From Tuwongella immobilis (lineage in GTDB: Bacteria > Planctomycetota > Planctomycetia > Gemmatales > Gemmataceae), in NCBI RefSeq assembly GCF_901538355.1, contig NZ_LR593887.1, positions 3,262,920-3,326,919 of the forward strand: DNA of 64,000 bases. Reading direction: 5' to 3'. Below are positions 26,467 to 36,319 of this stretch, in pieces. The notes beneath the pieces are model-generated. The model did no database searches and was not told the DNA's origin. It was given only the letters and a program-made list of their open reading frames with translations. Position 1 is the stretch's first letter; every line of letters starts with the position of its first letter. The position numbers and the translations under genes are program-made.

Positions 26467-29400
26467 ATGATTCCAAAATTCGTACGCAACCCGGTGACAG
26501 TCACCGTTGGGGTGCTGTTGGTTGCCTTGTTCGGCATCATCGGCTTGTTTTCGATGCCGTTACAACTCACGCCAGAAGTGCAAACTCCGACAATCACCAT
26601 CGAAACCCGATGGCCCGGCGCCAGTCCGCAGGAAGTCGAACAGCAGATCGTCATCGAACAAGAAGAACAACTGAAATCCGTCGAAGGCGTGACGAAAATG
26701 TCATCGCAATCGATGGATTCTTCCGGGACGATTACTCTCGAATTCGCCACGGGCACCAACATGTCTGAGGCCTTGCTGAAGGTTCAGACCCGTTTGGCGC
26801 AAGTTCCGAGCTATCCAGAAGATGCGAAAGAGCCGGTCATCAGCACCACGAACTCGGGTGATCGCCCGATTGGGTGGTTCATCCTCCGTGCGAAAGTCGC
26901 ATCTCAGGCCGAAGTCGAAGCCTTTCAGCAGTCGCACCCCGAACTGGCATCGGTATTGGAATCGGCGAAATCCGCCGCCAATTCTGGCTTGCGCTTGAGC
27001 CGATTGCGCGAAGTGGCCGCAACCCATCCGCAAGTGAAGGAATTGCTGCCGCCACCGGATCTGGATGTGACCAAATTCCGGAAATTCGCGGAAGATTTCA
27101 TCGAAGCCCGATTCGAGCGCGTCGACGGCGTGGCGAATGCCAACGTGCTCGGTGGCCGTGAAGAAGAAATGCAAGTCATCGTCGATCCGCAAGCGCTTGC
27201 TGCCCGCGGAATCACCATCGGCGATGTCCGCAATGCCCTGCAAATTCAGAACAAAGACACCTCCGGCGGCGATTTCTGGGAAGGCAAACGCCGATATGTG
27301 CTGCGCACGTTGGGCCAATATCGCCAGCCGGAACAGGTGGCGGATACCATCATCCCCACACGCGGCGGGGTCGAACTCGCCGATGGCCGACCCGTGTATG
27401 TCCGCGATGTCGCCCAAGTCCAACTCGGATACAAGAAGCCGGACGGCATCGTCAAACAATTCGGTGACAGCTCGATTGCCATTAATGCGTTGCGTTCCGT
27501 TGGCGCAAATGTTCTCGACGTGATGGATGGGCTCAAACTCGCCACCGATCAGCTGAACAATGGCATTCTCAAACAACGCGGATTGCAATTGGAGCAAGTC
27601 TACGACGAAACCGAATACATTATCTCCTCGGTCGATTTGGTCCAAGAAAACATCGTCGTGGGTGGATTGCTGACCATTGCCGTGCTGCTGATCTTTTTGC
27701 GCTCGGGGCGGGCGACGTTGGTGATCGCAATTGCGATTCCCGTTTCGATCATCGGCACGTTCTTGGTGATGGCGCTCATGGGGCGATCGCTGAACGTGAT
27801 TTCGCTGGCTGGCTTGGCCTTCGCGGTCGGGATGCTGGTGGATAACGCGGTGGTCGTGCTCGAAAATATCTACCAGCATTACGAAAGCGGCAAATCGCGC
27901 TATCGGGCCGTGGTTGATGGCACCACCGAAGTTTGGGGAGCGGTGCTGTCGTCCACACTCACGACGGTCGCCGTGTTCTTGCCGGTGCTGTTCGTGAAAG
28001 AGGAAGCCGGCCAGTTGTTCCGAGACATTGCGCTGGCGATTTCCGCTGGGGTGTTGCTGTCGATGGTCGCCGCGTTGACCGTCGTGCCGATGCTCGCCGC
28101 TCGATTGCTTCCCAAGGATCGCAAATCGAATGCGAAACACACCAACGGCGCAAATGGGCATGTGGTGCCGGAATCATCCGTTCTGCGAATCATCCTGAAG
28201 CCGTTGGAGCTGTTTGGCAAGGCGTTCGTGGGCATCATCATGGGCATCAACAACCTGCTCCAACGCTGGTTCCTGCTGCGAGTGGGGGCCGTGTTCGGAT
28301 TCATCGGCGTCTCGATTGTCCTGAGTTACTTGATGATGCCGCGCGTGGAATATCTGCCGAACGGCAATCAAAACTTGGTGTTTGGCATCCTGCTGCCTCC
28401 GCCGGGCTACAACCTCGATCAGTTGGTCGAACTCGGCGAACGCATCGAATCCGATCTCAAGCCATATTGGGACATTCAAGACGAAAGCCCCGAAGCATTG
28501 ACGCAGATGAAATATCCGCCGATCAAAGACTTTTTCTTTGTCGCGCGGGGTCGCCAAGTATTCATGGGGATCAAGACCAGCGATCCACTTCGGGCCGGCG
28601 ATCTGGTCCCGTTGATTGGCGAAGTCTCACGCGGTGTTCCGGGGACTTTCGGCATCGCCAAACAAGCGAGCCTGTTTGAACAAGGCTTGACTGCGGGTCG
28701 AACGATCGATGTCGAAATCACCGGCCCAGAATTATCGAAATTGATTCAATTCGGTGGTCGAATCTTCGGCCAAGTCCGTGAAGTGGTTCCTGGCTGTCAG
28801 GCGATCCCGCAGCCGAGTCTCGACTTGTCCAGCCCGGAGGTGCATCTCACGATTCGGCCAGAAGTTGCGGCCGATCTGGGGATGAACGCCGTCGATGTTG
28901 GCTACTCTGTGGATGCGCTCGTGGATGGTGCCTACGCGGGCGATTACTACAAAGGTTCGACCAAGATCGATCTGAGTATCATCGGCGCTCGCCAGTTCGC
29001 ATCGCGGACGCAAGACTTGGGCCAACTCCCAATCGCCACTCGCGGCGGCGAATTGGTCCCACTCGGTGCAATTGCGAATGTGAAAATTTCCAGCGGCCCC
29101 GAGCAAATTAACCACCGACAACGACTGCGGACCATCACGATTCAGGTGGCCCCGCCGCCGAATATCCCGCTTGAAGACGCGATGGAGAACATTCAAGCGA
29201 AGATTTTGCAGCCAATCCTCGATTCCGGCGAACTCGGTCAGGAATACCAGATCACCCTCGCCGGTACCGCCGACAAACTACGCTCGACTTGGACCGCGCT
29301 CAGCCTCAACTTCATTCTGGCGTTGGTCATCACCTATCTACTGATGGCGGCGCTGTTTGAGTCGTGGTTGTACCCGGTGGTGGTGATTGTCTCGGTTCCG

Positions 29401-29991
29401 CTGGGTGCCTTCGGCGGCTTCTTGGGATTGTTCTTGCTGAATCTTTATGTGCTGCAACCGCTCGATGTGTTGACGATGCTTGGATTCGTAATTCTGATTG
29501 GGACTGTGGTGAACAACCCAATTCTGATCGTTGAACAAGCACTGATCGAAATTCGGCAAGGCAAACCGACAAACGAAGCAGTGCTGACGGCGACGCGCTC
29601 GCGGATTCGACCGATCTTCATGACCACCCTGACGACCGTGCTGGGGTTGATTCCCCTTGTCGTCAAGCCGGGGGCAGGCAGCGAGCTGTATCGCGGCCTG
29701 GGGGCGGTCTTCCTGGGTGGTCTGCTCGTTTCGACCGTGGTCTCGTTAATCATCGTTCCGTCCGTCTTCACGATGACCATGAATGCGAAAGCCTTTGTGC
29801 GTCGCATCTTCGGGCTATCCGCCGAGGAAAGCAATATCGATGAGGATCTCTTGGGTGACGACACTTCCCATGTCGTTCCGGTGGAATCCAATGGTGCCCA
29901 TGCCAACGGTAACGGCAATGGCAACGGCAATGGACATGGGAAATCCAACGGGCAACATCAGCCGTCGGGTGAATCGGTGAGCCTGAACTGA
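26467..29991 (+). CDS. RND-family efflux transporter (AcrB type)
   Basis: The 1174-residue product is a proton-driven inner-membrane pump. It starts with [20 protein letters not shown], has an RND porter region, the TM4 motif [19 protein letters not shown] with the proton-relay Asp, a second half with [20 protein letters not shown] and [18 protein letters not shown], and 12 expected membrane helices. It is longer than AcrB (about 1049) because of an insert in the first porter domain (about 140-205), a Asn/Gly-rich insert near residue 560, and a C-terminal tail with a short repeat of Gly-Asn. The start ATG at 26467 lies 46 bases after the adaptor stop. Substrate unknown. Confidence 0.92.
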   Translation: MIPKFVRNPVTVTVGVLLVALFGIIGLFSMPLQLTPEVQTPTITIETRWPGASPQEVEQQIVIEQEEQLKSVEGVTKMSSQSMDSSGTITLEFATGTNMSEALLKVQTRLAQVPSYPEDAKEPVISTTNSGDRPIGWFILRAKVASQAEVEAFQQSHPELASVLESAKSAANSGLRLSRLREVAATHPQVKELLPPPDLDVTKFRKFAEDFIEARFERVDGVANANVLGGREEEMQVIVDPQALAARGITIGDVRNALQIQNKDTSGGDFWEGKRRYVLRTLGQYRQPEQVADTIIPTRGGVELADGRPVYVRDVAQVQLGYKKPDGIVKQFGDSSIAINALRSVGANVLDVMDGLKLATDQLNNGILKQRGLQLEQVYDETEYIISSVDLVQENIVVGGLLTIAVLLIFLRSGRATLVIAIAIPVSIIGTFLVMALMGRSLNVISLAGLAFAVGMLVDNAVVVLENIYQHYESGKSRYRAVVDGTTEVWGAVLSSTLTTVAVFLPVLFVKEEAGQLFRDIALAISAGVLLSMVAALTVVPMLAARLLPKDRKSNAKHTNGANGHVVPESSVLRIILKPLELFGKAFVGIIMGINNLLQRWFLLRVGAVFGFIGVSIVLSYLMMPRVEYLPNGNQNLVFGILLPPPGYNLDQLVELGERIESDLKPYWDIQDESPEALTQMKYPPIKDFFFVARGRQVFMGIKTSDPLRAGDLVPLIGEVSRGVPGTFGIAKQASLFEQGLTAGRTIDVEITGPELSKLIQFGGRIFGQVREVVPGCQAIPQPSLDLSSPEVHLTIRPEVAADLGMNAVDVGYSVDALVDGAYAGDYYKGSTKIDLSIIGARQFASRTQDLGQLPIATRGGELVPLGAIANVKISSGPEQINHRQRLRTITIQVAPPPNIPLEDAMENIQAKILQPILDSGELGQEYQITLAGTADKLRSTWTALSLNFILALVITYLLMAALFESWLYPVVVIVSVPLGAFGGFLGLFLLNLYVLQPLDVLTMLGFVILIGTVVNNPILIVEQALIEIRQGKPTNEAVLTATRSRIRPIFMTTLTTVLGLIPLVVKPGAGSELYRGLGAVFLGGLLVSTVVSLIIVPSVFTMTMNAKAFVRRIFGLSAEESNIDEDLLGDDTSHVVPVESNGAHANGNGNGNGNGHGKSNGQHQPSGESVSLN

Positions 29992-30003
29992 TTCGATTCG
30001 ATT

Positions 30004-30038
30004 TCGGGCGATTGGCTCGCCTTTACCCAATCGCCCGA
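30004..30038 (+). terminator. Hairpin downstream of the efflux operon
   Basis: A perfect 12-base inverted repeat (30004-30015 with 30027-30038, loop 11) starts 12 bases after the RND stop. It is GC-rich but is not followed by a T-run. Confidence 0.5.
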
Positions 30039-30121
30039 ACGCGGTATTCTGCCCTCCATTCACGATGATGCCCCCCTGCGGAACGATGCGTTTCGCGGGG
30101 GATTCTCAAGGAGTGACGACC

Positions 30122-31087
30122 GTGCGGACACTGATTACCGGCGGTGGGGGGTTCATTGGCTCCCACCTTTGCGAACGATTTCTGGCCGAGGGTCACTCGG
30201 TAATCTGTGTCGATAACTTCATTACCGGCACGCTGTCGAACCTGGACGGGTTCCGAAATGATCCCCGGTTCAGCTTTGTCGGGCACGATATTTCGCACCC
30301 GCTGCAAATTCGTGGGCCAATCGATAATGTCTTGCACTTTGCCAGCCCCGCCAGTCCGGTGGATTATCTGAATTATCCCATTCAGACGCTCAAAGTCGGC
30401 TCCCTGGGCACGCACAACACGCTGGGATTGGCGAAGGCCAAAGGCGCACGCTACCTCGTTGCCAGCACCAGCGAAGTCTACGGCGATCCGGAAGTGCATC
30501 CCCAGCGCGAAGACTATTGGGGCCACGTCAATCCGGTGGGGGTTCGCGGTGTTTACGATGAGGCCAAACGCTTCTCCGAAGCGATGGTCATGGCGTACTA
30601 TCGCACGCATAATGTCAACACGCACATCGTTCGCATTTTCAACACCTACGGCGAACGGATGCGGCTCGATGACGGTCGAGTGCTGCCGAATTTCATGGGC
30701 CAAGCGCTACGGGGCGATCCGCTGACCATTTACGGCGATGGGTCGCAGACGCGCAGTTTCTGCTATGTTTCGGATTTGGTCGAAGGGATCTTTCGATTGT
30801 TGTTTACCGATCATCACGATCCGGTAAACCTTGGAAATCCCGAAGAAGTGACGATTCTGGAATTCGCGCAGGAAATTCGGGCGATGTCCGGAAGTGCCAG
30901 CACGATTGCCTACAAGCCGCTGCCCGCGGATGATCCCAAGATTCGGAAACCCGATATTTCCAAAGCCCGACAACTGCTCGGCTGGGAGCCGAAAGTCAAT
31001 CGGCACGAAGGGCTTGCGCGAACGCTGCGCTATTTCCAAGAGAAAGTTGCCAGCGAACAAACCCGCAAAATTGCCAAGGGTGCCTGA
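30122..31087 (+). CDS. UDP-glucuronate decarboxylase-like NAD-dependent epimerase
   Basis: This short-chain dehydrogenase-type enzyme would convert UDP-glucuronate to UDP-xylose for surface polysaccharide. The 321-residue product has the NAD loop [15 protein letters not shown], a [18 protein letters not shown] segment typical of the UXS group, [14 protein letters not shown], the catalytic YDEAK, and an [20 protein letters not shown] segment. The AAGGAG site at 30108-30113 is 8 bases before the GTG at 30122, so that start was preferred over 30065 and 30113. Assignment to UXS is by motif pattern; other UDP-sugar decarboxylases are possible. Confidence 0.85.
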   Translation: MRTLITGGGGFIGSHLCERFLAEGHSVICVDNFITGTLSNLDGFRNDPRFSFVGHDISHPLQIRGPIDNVLHFASPASPVDYLNYPIQTLKVGSLGTHNTLGLAKAKGARYLVASTSEVYGDPEVHPQREDYWGHVNPVGVRGVYDEAKRFSEAMVMAYYRTHNVNTHIVRIFNTYGERMRLDDGRVLPNFMGQALRGDPLTIYGDGSQTRSFCYVSDLVEGIFRLLFTDHHDPVNLGNPEEVTILEFAQEIRAMSGSASTIAYKPLPADDPKIRKPDISKARQLLGWEPKVNRHEGLARTLRYFQEKVASEQTRKIAKGA

Positions 31088-31430
31088 GCGGATTTTGGCC
31101 CAACGCAGATTCGGAATCGCTCGGAGTCCGGATCTGCGACGATCATTCCTGCTCGATCCAACTTCCCGCTCGAAAATTCCTTGACTTCCCCCTGGGCTTG
31201 CGTTGACATATCCCATATCGCATGTGTACCAACGCACGAGAGGCCCGTAGTTCGGAGCCGATTTCTGAGGAGAATGGTCATTCTTCTCGGCTCTGAAAAT
31301 TTGGCTTTTACCAATCGAATGGGAACTTCTCCGGCGTTTTTTCGTCAAAACTGAGTGATCGTATCGGGAAATGGAAATCGGGAAGCGGTCCCACCATCCC
31401 CAATCGGATTGCAACAAGGAGCTAGCCGCT
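31088..31430 (+). other. Intergenic region before exbB, with one imperfect hairpin
   Basis: This 343-base region holds no gene I can support. It contains a stem of outer arms GAGCCG/CGGCTC (31255-31260 with 31288-31293) and inner arms of 8 bases around a GGTC loop, with a 7-base bulge on the left side. A TTGACA at 31203-31208 lacks a convincing -10 box. The ribosome site AAGGAG of exbB is at 31416-31421. Confidence 0.5.
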
Positions 31431-32258
31431 GTGTTGACGCGCTGCCGACCGTATTTGCCTGTCTTCTGTCTGCTGGCTGCCGTGCTGATTGTGCTGGTCG
31501 CCCCGGATTTCGTGTTCGCTCAGGAAGGCGCTGAAGGCGAGAAGCCGAAAGAAAACCTGGTGATGTTCATGATCAAGTCGGCAGGGGTCGTCTTCGGACC
31601 GCTGCTGTTGATTATCTCGATCATTCTGGTTGCCTTGATTGTGCTTCTGGCCATGGATCTTCGTGGCTCGCAAGCGATTCCGCCCGGCTTCGTGGATGAG
31701 TTCACCGACACCGTGAACAAACGCAAGTTCAAGGAAGCATTCGAGTTGGCCAAGAACGACACCTCTTTCTTGGCCCGCGTGCTCACCGCTGGCATGAGCC
31801 GCCTGCAATACGGCGTGGAAGATGCCCGCGACGCCGCCCGAAACATGATCGAAAGCATTCGATCCGATAAAGATCAAAAGAATAACTACACCGCCGTCAT
31901 CGGAACCCTGGGACCAATGCTCGGGCTGGTCGGCACGGTGTTCGGGATGATTCTGGCGTTCATGGAATTGAGCCAAGGGGGCACGCCAAACCCCTCCAAG
32001 TTGGCAGACGGGATTTCGCACGCTCTGGTGGTGACCCTGCTGGGCATCGCCCTGTCGGTGCCGGCGATCTTCTTCAATGCGTTCTTCAAGAACCGCATCA
32101 CCCGGATCACCATGGATACCGAACACATTGCGGATGATCTGCTGACCCAGATGTACCACAACTCCAAGAAGGCTGGTCCGGCTGCTCCGCCGGCTGGCCC
32201 CGGCGCTCCGCCGATGCCCGGTGCCCCGGCTGGTGCCCCTCCGGTTCGCCCGGCGTAA
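31431..32258 (+). CDS. exbB: ExbB/TolQ/MotA-type proton channel subunit
   Basis: The 275-residue product is the pentameric channel part of a Ton/Tol-type motor. It has an N-terminal cleavable signal (to about FVFAQ, residue 31), a first membrane helix (GPLLLIISIILVALIVLLAM), a cytoplasmic domain, and helices 2 and 3 in TAVIGTLGPMLGLVGTVFGMI and SHALVVTLLGIALSVPAIFF, the conserved core of the family. The C-terminal 30 residues are a Pro/Ala/Gly-rich tail. The GTG at 31431 is 9 bases after AAGGAG and gives a good signal peptide; an upstream ATG at 31371 lacks support. Two exbD genes follow. Confidence 0.9.
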   Translation: MLTRCRPYLPVFCLLAAVLIVLVAPDFVFAQEGAEGEKPKENLVMFMIKSAGVVFGPLLLIISIILVALIVLLAMDLRGSQAIPPGFVDEFTDTVNKRKFKEAFELAKNDTSFLARVLTAGMSRLQYGVEDARDAARNMIESIRSDKDQKNNYTAVIGTLGPMLGLVGTVFGMILAFMELSQGGTPNPSKLADGISHALVVTLLGIALSVPAIFFNAFFKNRITRITMDTEHIADDLLTQMYHNSKKAGPAAPPAGPGAPPMPGAPAGAPPVRPA

Positions 32259-32368
32259 TTCCTCGGATCGTCGCCGAGTTGCCTCCATCGTGAGACGGAA
32301 GCGGACTCGGCGGCGGATTGCGTGGCATTGGGAATTTCCCACAAAGATCATTCGACGAGGAATGCATC

Positions 32369-32857
32369 GTGTCGCACGGCGCAGAAGATACCGGAGCACC
32401 CAACCTGACACCACTTCTCGACGTGGTGCTTCAGTTGATTATGTTCTTTATGTTGTGTGCGAATTTCGTGATGGAGCAGGTCAACGAATCGATCAAGCTC
32501 CCCGAAGCCACCGCTGCCAAGGCTTTGGACCGCACGCAAACCAGTCTGCTGTATTTGAACGTCGCTTTTAATGGTCACGTCCTCCGCACCGATGGTCCGC
32601 CGTTGACGAATCCCAAGGAATTGGAAGTCTACATGCGGAACCAGTATCGTGACATTCAGGCGATTTTGCGGGCCGATAAGAAAGGCGCGACGGAGAAGGT
32701 CGAAACCACCGTCATCATTCGCGCGGATGCCCGTTGCACCTTCGAACAAGTGTACAACGTCATGCTCGCATGCAAAGCAGCCGGATTCGAAAAACTCCAA
32801 CTTCGGGCCATTGTCTCGGATGGAACATCCGCGACCGGCGGAGGTGCCGCATCATGA
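32369..32857 (+). CDS. exbD: ExbD/TolR-type motor subunit, first paralogue
   Basis: The 162-residue product has a short N-terminus, one membrane helix and a periplasmic domain. The proton-carrying Asp is in [18 protein letters not shown] (residue 18), as in ExbD and TolR. The periplasmic part includes [20 protein letters not shown], the usual ExbD fold. The GTG at 32369 follows GAGGA (32357-32361) by 7 bases and was preferred to the ATG at 32318. The stop overlaps the next exbD start by 4 bases (ATGA). Confidence 0.88.
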   Translation: MSHGAEDTGAPNLTPLLDVVLQLIMFFMLCANFVMEQVNESIKLPEATAAKALDRTQTSLLYLNVAFNGHVLRTDGPPLTNPKELEVYMRNQYRDIQAILRADKKGATEKVETTVIIRADARCTFEQVYNVMLACKAAGFEKLQLRAIVSDGTSATGGGAAS

Positions 32858-33345
32858 GCAAGAAGAAGCATGGTCCCGGTGAAGAGGATGTCAAAGTCGA
32901 TCTCCCCATCACCCCGATGTTGGACATGGCGTTTCAGCTGATGGCGTTTTTCATCTTCACGTTCAAACCCCAGCCAACGGAAGGACAGATTTCGCTGTTC
33001 CTGCCGCAGCTAAAGGGGAACGAGAGCGTGCAGATGGCTCCTCCTCCGCCGGATACTCCAGTGGAAGCCAAGGAAGAGTACACCATCATCGTTCGGGCAG
33101 CCGAAGGTCAGATTGCCTCGATCGATTTCCGCGGTCAAGGGGCACCCGAACCATTGGGAACTCAGCCGTCTCGATTGTTGGAACGCTTGAATCAGATTCC
33201 ACGACGCGATGGGGATAATGTCTCCGTCAAAATTGAGTCGGATCCCAAATTGAACTACAATCAATTGATCCGATTGATGGATGTCTGCATCAAGGCGAAG
33301 TTCCCCAGCGTGGGCGTGGCTCCGCTCTCAGCCAGCAGTCAGTGA
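32854..33345 (+). CDS. exbD: ExbD/TolR-type motor subunit, second paralogue
   Basis: The 163-residue product is a second, divergent ExbD. The membrane helix has the essential Asp at residue 24 in [19 protein letters not shown]. The periplasmic domain is different from the first copy, with a Pro-rich segment ([20 protein letters not shown]) and a [19 protein letters not shown] end. Its ATG overlaps the first exbD stop, so both are coupled and may form a heteromeric ExbD pair on one ExbB ring. Confidence 0.88.
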   Translation: MSKKKHGPGEEDVKVDLPITPMLDMAFQLMAFFIFTFKPQPTEGQISLFLPQLKGNESVQMAPPPPDTPVEAKEEYTIIVRAAEGQIASIDFRGQGAPEPLGTQPSRLLERLNQIPRRDGDNVSVKIESDPKLNYNQLIRLMDVCIKAKFPSVGVAPLSASSQ

Positions 33346-33385
33346 GTCGAATCCAGTTCGACCGATTGGGAATGACAATCTTTCG

Positions 33386-33419
33386 ACGATCGGCTCGTTG
33401 TTCTGACGAGTCCGATCGT
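33386..33419 (+). terminator. Hairpin downstream of the second exbD
   Basis: ACGATCGGCTCGT (33386-33398) pairs with 33406-33419, with one bulged T, forming a 13-base-pair stem with a 7-base loop. A short TT and an AT-rich stretch follow. It lies between exbD and the next gene and may end or attenuate the motor transcript. Confidence 0.5.
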
Positions 33420-33514
33420 TTCAATTGGATCCCAAGAAATTCACGAGTGAGCTGCGCGAATTTTTCGGAACTCATTCCAGACAAGCCGCGTCTCAATCCC
33501 ATCGAGAACCAATC

Positions 33515-34501
33515 ATGGCATCCAATCGTCCCATGAACCGAATCCGATCATTGATTTTCCCGTCTCTCGGGGCCTGGGTTGTTGCTCTTTGTTTCGCATC
33601 ATTGGCGAGCGCACAGTCGGCTGCGCCACCCGAATCGGAGACACCGGATCTCAGCCAGTACGAGCGCATTCCAGTCATGCCTCGACCGGAACGATCCTCG
33701 CTCAACGACGATACTCCCCGGACCAACCCGGAAATCGTCGTTCCCGAAGCGCCTGAATCCGAACGGGTGAAGATCGACCAATCGCTGTTTTGGTTCCAAG
33801 GTGTGGAAGACGATCAGCCCATCCGGAGTCAAATTGCGAACGAAGATGAGTTTCAAGCGTACAATTATGTGATGCTGTTCGCAAAGCATCAAGATGATGC
33901 CTTGCTCGACAAATACGCTCGTCGCAATGTTCCGTTAGCGAATCTCATTCGAGAAGTTCGCAAAGATTACTACCGAGAACTGCTCCATTTTCAGGGGCGT
34001 TTGAAATTTGTGCGGACGCTCAAGCCCACGCTCTCGCTTCAAGCCGAAGGGGTTCGAGAGATGTACGAGGGCTGGATTATCCCGGACAATGATTCCAACT
34101 TGCTCTGCGTATTGTTCTTGGAGAAGCCGGAAGGGATCAAGTTGGATGTGGAATTGGATTCGGTGCATGTGCGAGTCAACGGCTACTTCTTCAAGCTGAT
34201 GCGCTACGAATCCAAGGAAAAGAATCCCAAGACGAATGGGCAAATCTGGCGGCGTGCCCCCTTGCTGATGGCCAAGTCGTTGACGTTCTTTACGCCGGTG
34301 AGTACCAAACCGGATGCCTCGGAATTCAAAGCCTTGGCGGCGCTCCTGGCAGGCGGAATGCTGCTGACGACGATCATCCTGGTGGTGATCTTCCGACGAT
34401 CGGATCGAGTCGTCCGCGATGCCCCAGCAGTGCAGTCGATTCAGAAAAACCCGTTTGATGAAGAATCCGAATCGGCGACGAAATCGGAATCGGCAGGATG
34501 A
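33515..34501 (+). CDS. Secreted, C-terminally membrane-anchored protein, unknown
   Basis: The 328-residue product has a signal peptide (about residues 1-33, ending LASAQ), a large periplasmic domain with many charged residues, and a single C-terminal membrane helix (ALAALLAGGMLLTTIILVVIF, about 271-291) followed by a short acidic cytoplasmic tail. I do not recognise a family. The domain contains LLHFQGRLKFVRTL, MYEGWIIPDNDSNLLCVLFL and YFFKLMRYESKEK. Its place between exbD and the toroid gene, on the same strand, suggests it belongs to the motor system. Met7 (33533) is an alternative start. Confidence 0.7.
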   Translation: MASNRPMNRIRSLIFPSLGAWVVALCFASLASAQSAAPPESETPDLSQYERIPVMPRPERSSLNDDTPRTNPEIVVPEAPESERVKIDQSLFWFQGVEDDQPIRSQIANEDEFQAYNYVMLFAKHQDDALLDKYARRNVPLANLIREVRKDYYRELLHFQGRLKFVRTLKPTLSLQAEGVREMYEGWIIPDNDSNLLCVLFLEKPEGIKLDVELDSVHVRVNGYFFKLMRYESKEKNPKTNGQIWRRAPLLMAKSLTFFTPVSTKPDASEFKALAALLAGGMLLTTIILVVIFRRSDRVVRDAPAVQSIQKNPFDEESESATKSESAG

Positions 34502-34580
34502 TGTTCGGGAGCCGATTCGTTCGGGATGGGTGATTTTGGAAGAATTGGCCGAGTTTGATGGATTTTTGCTAGGCGAGAAT

Positions 34581-34610
34581 CGGAATCCCTGTGAAAATAT
34601 GGGGATTCCG
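34581..34610 (+). other. Intergenic hairpin before the toroid gene
   Basis: A perfect 9-base inverted repeat, CGGAATCCC/GGGATTCCG (34581-34589 with 34602-34610), with a 12-base A-rich loop. There is no T-run. It lies 91 bases before the ATG of the toroid gene and may be a processing or attenuation element. Confidence 0.45.
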
Positions 34611-34700
34611 TGGATCGATATGTGTTCAGCGAAAACGGTGTTCTGAGGTCGTCCCCTGTCGATCACCGATCCGCTCATTCGGATCGAAGAGGAGAAACAA

Positions 34701-36290
34701 ATGGCAGATCAACCGGTTGCGAATGCTGGTGCCAAACCAGCAGATGCAAAGGCCCGCCCGCAAGCCGCCGCGGTGATTCGCCGCATGGCGGTGACCCAAG
34801 AAGATGCTCGGGAGCGTCTGCTGAAACGGCAGCTTCCCGCTTGGGTGATTTCGGGGGCATTCCACCTCGTATTCATGGTGCTGTTCGTCGTGTTCTTCTC
34901 CGGGGAAACGGCTGCCCCGGTGGAAGCCAACGACAACTTGGTCGAAACCGTCGTGGAAGACAAGGCGGAAGAACCCGAACAAGATTTGACCAACCCGGAT
35001 ATGGGCTTTGAGTCGGATCTTGCGGCCGCGACCGAAGCCGACCGCGAAGAACCGGAAAACGTCGAAGCTCCGGTTGTTCCCGAAGAGGCGATCGGCAGCC
35101 CATCTGAAACCTCCGAAGCTCCCACGCAAACGCTGGCTCCTCCAGGCGCGAACGAAGTGATGCCCAACGCGGGCACCGCGGTCGGACCGGAAGGAACGGT
35201 TAAGGCGGGTGATGGCGGCGCGGGTGGATCGTTCGCCACTCCTGGCATGCGTGGTCGCTCGGGTGCCACCAAAGATGCCTTGCTGAAATCTGGTGGCGGT
35301 AACCAGCTCTCCGAAGCCGCTGTCGCGCGGGGCTTGGAATGGCTGGCTCGTCAGCAAAAGCCAGACGGCCGCTGGGTTTACGATGGTTCCAGCGCGGGTG
35401 ACACCGTTGCGGCCACCGGAATGGCGCTGCTCCCCTTCCTCGCAGCCGGTCAAACGCACAAGTCGGGTGCCGCCAAGAGTGGCAAGAATTATTCCAAGAA
35501 AATCGCGCTGGGGCTGGAGTATCTCAAGAGCCGTCAGCAACCCAGTGGTGACTTCACGGGTGCCTCGTCGATGTACTCGACCGCGATTGCCGCGGTTGCG
35601 TTGTGCGAAGCCTACGGGATGACCAAAGATCCTTCGTTGAAGCGTCATGCCCAATCGGTTCTGAATTTCATCATGAAGGGTCAAGGCAACAACGGCTCCT
35701 GGGGGTATCGCGCAGGCTCGACCGGGGATACCTCGATCGTTGGCTGGCAGATTCAAGCCCTGAAGTCCGGGAAAATCGCTGATCTGACCGTCTCGGATGA
35801 AATCATGAAGCGAGCCAATAGCTTCTTGGACACCGTCTCCACCGAATCGGGTGCCCGCTATGGCTACACCTCGCGTGGCGGTACGCCGTCGCTGACCGCG
35901 GTTGGTCTGCTCTGCCGTCAATATTCCGCGAACTGGGGTCCGAACAACCCGGCGTTGGCTGCGGGGGTTGACTTCCTGGTGAAAGGCTCGGCACCGCAAA
36001 AGGGTCGCTTTGACATGTATGTGTACTACTACGCGACTCAGGTAGTCCACTTCTACGGTGGTGCCAAGTGGTCCAAGGATTGGAATCCGAAGATGCGCGA
36101 TATGCTCATCGACATGCAAGTGAAGTTGGCCGGGCCGGATCAAGGAAGCTGGGCGGCGGATACGGGTTCAATCGGGTCGCACTGCGGTCGATTGGGCACC
36201 ACCTGCTTGGCACTGCTGACCTTGGAAGTCTACTATCGTCACCTGCCGTTGTACAAACGCGATGCGGGTGGTTTGAAAGACCTGGATTGA
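34701..36290 (+). CDS. TonB/TolA-like membrane-anchored protein with alpha/alpha-toroid domain
   Basis: The 529-residue product has a basic cytoplasmic N-terminus (1-46), one membrane helix (47-67) reading WVISGAFHLVFMVLFVVFF, an acidic Pro-rich linker (68-200) and a C-terminal domain (205-529) of prenyltransferase/squalene-cyclase type repeats. Repeat units include GLEWLARQQKPDGRW, LEYLKSRQQPSGDF, FIMKGQGNNGSWGYR and a final PDQGSWAAD. The helix carries Ser51-x3-His55, the same signature as TonB (S16, H20) and TolA (S18, H22), which contact ExbBD/TolQR. The DxDD cyclase motif is absent, so this is probably a binding toroid rather than a terpene cyclase. The ribosome site GAGGAG precedes the ATG. 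Confidence 0.85.
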   Translation: MADQPVANAGAKPADAKARPQAAAVIRRMAVTQEDARERLLKRQLPAWVISGAFHLVFMVLFVVFFSGETAAPVEANDNLVETVVEDKAEEPEQDLTNPDMGFESDLAAATEADREEPENVEAPVVPEEAIGSPSETSEAPTQTLAPPGANEVMPNAGTAVGPEGTVKAGDGGAGGSFATPGMRGRSGATKDALLKSGGGNQLSEAAVARGLEWLARQQKPDGRWVYDGSSAGDTVAATGMALLPFLAAGQTHKSGAAKSGKNYSKKIALGLEYLKSRQQPSGDFTGASSMYSTAIAAVALCEAYGMTKDPSLKRHAQSVLNFIMKGQGNNGSWGYRAGSTGDTSIVGWQIQALKSGKIADLTVSDEIMKRANSFLDTVSTESGARYGYTSRGGTPSLTAVGLLCRQYSANWGPNNPALAAGVDFLVKGSAPQKGRFDMYVYYYATQVVHFYGGAKWSKDWNPKMRDMLIDMQVKLAGPDQGSWAADTGSIGSHCGRLGTTCLALLTLEVYYRHLPLYKRDAGGLKDLD

Positions 36291-36319
36291 TTCGAGACTG
36301 CGACTGAGACGACCTCCAC

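Noticed and set aside
26701-28161. Long antisense frame (486 codons) inside the RND transporter
   Set aside because: Same reason: antisense to a clear RND gene, with no recognisable domain.
29890-29985. The Asn-Gly coding repeat as a CRISPR-like or minisatellite array
   Set aside because: It is short, in frame and inside the RND coding region, without spacers.
31203-31208. TTGACA as the -35 box of the exbB promoter
   Set aside because: No acceptable -10 hexamer lies 15-19 bases downstream.
34701-36290. Squalene-hopene cyclase or prenyltransferase activity for the toroid protein
   Set aside because: The repeats match the toroid fold, but the DxDD acid motif of cyclases is absent and the protein has a TonB-like anchor, so a binding role is more likely.
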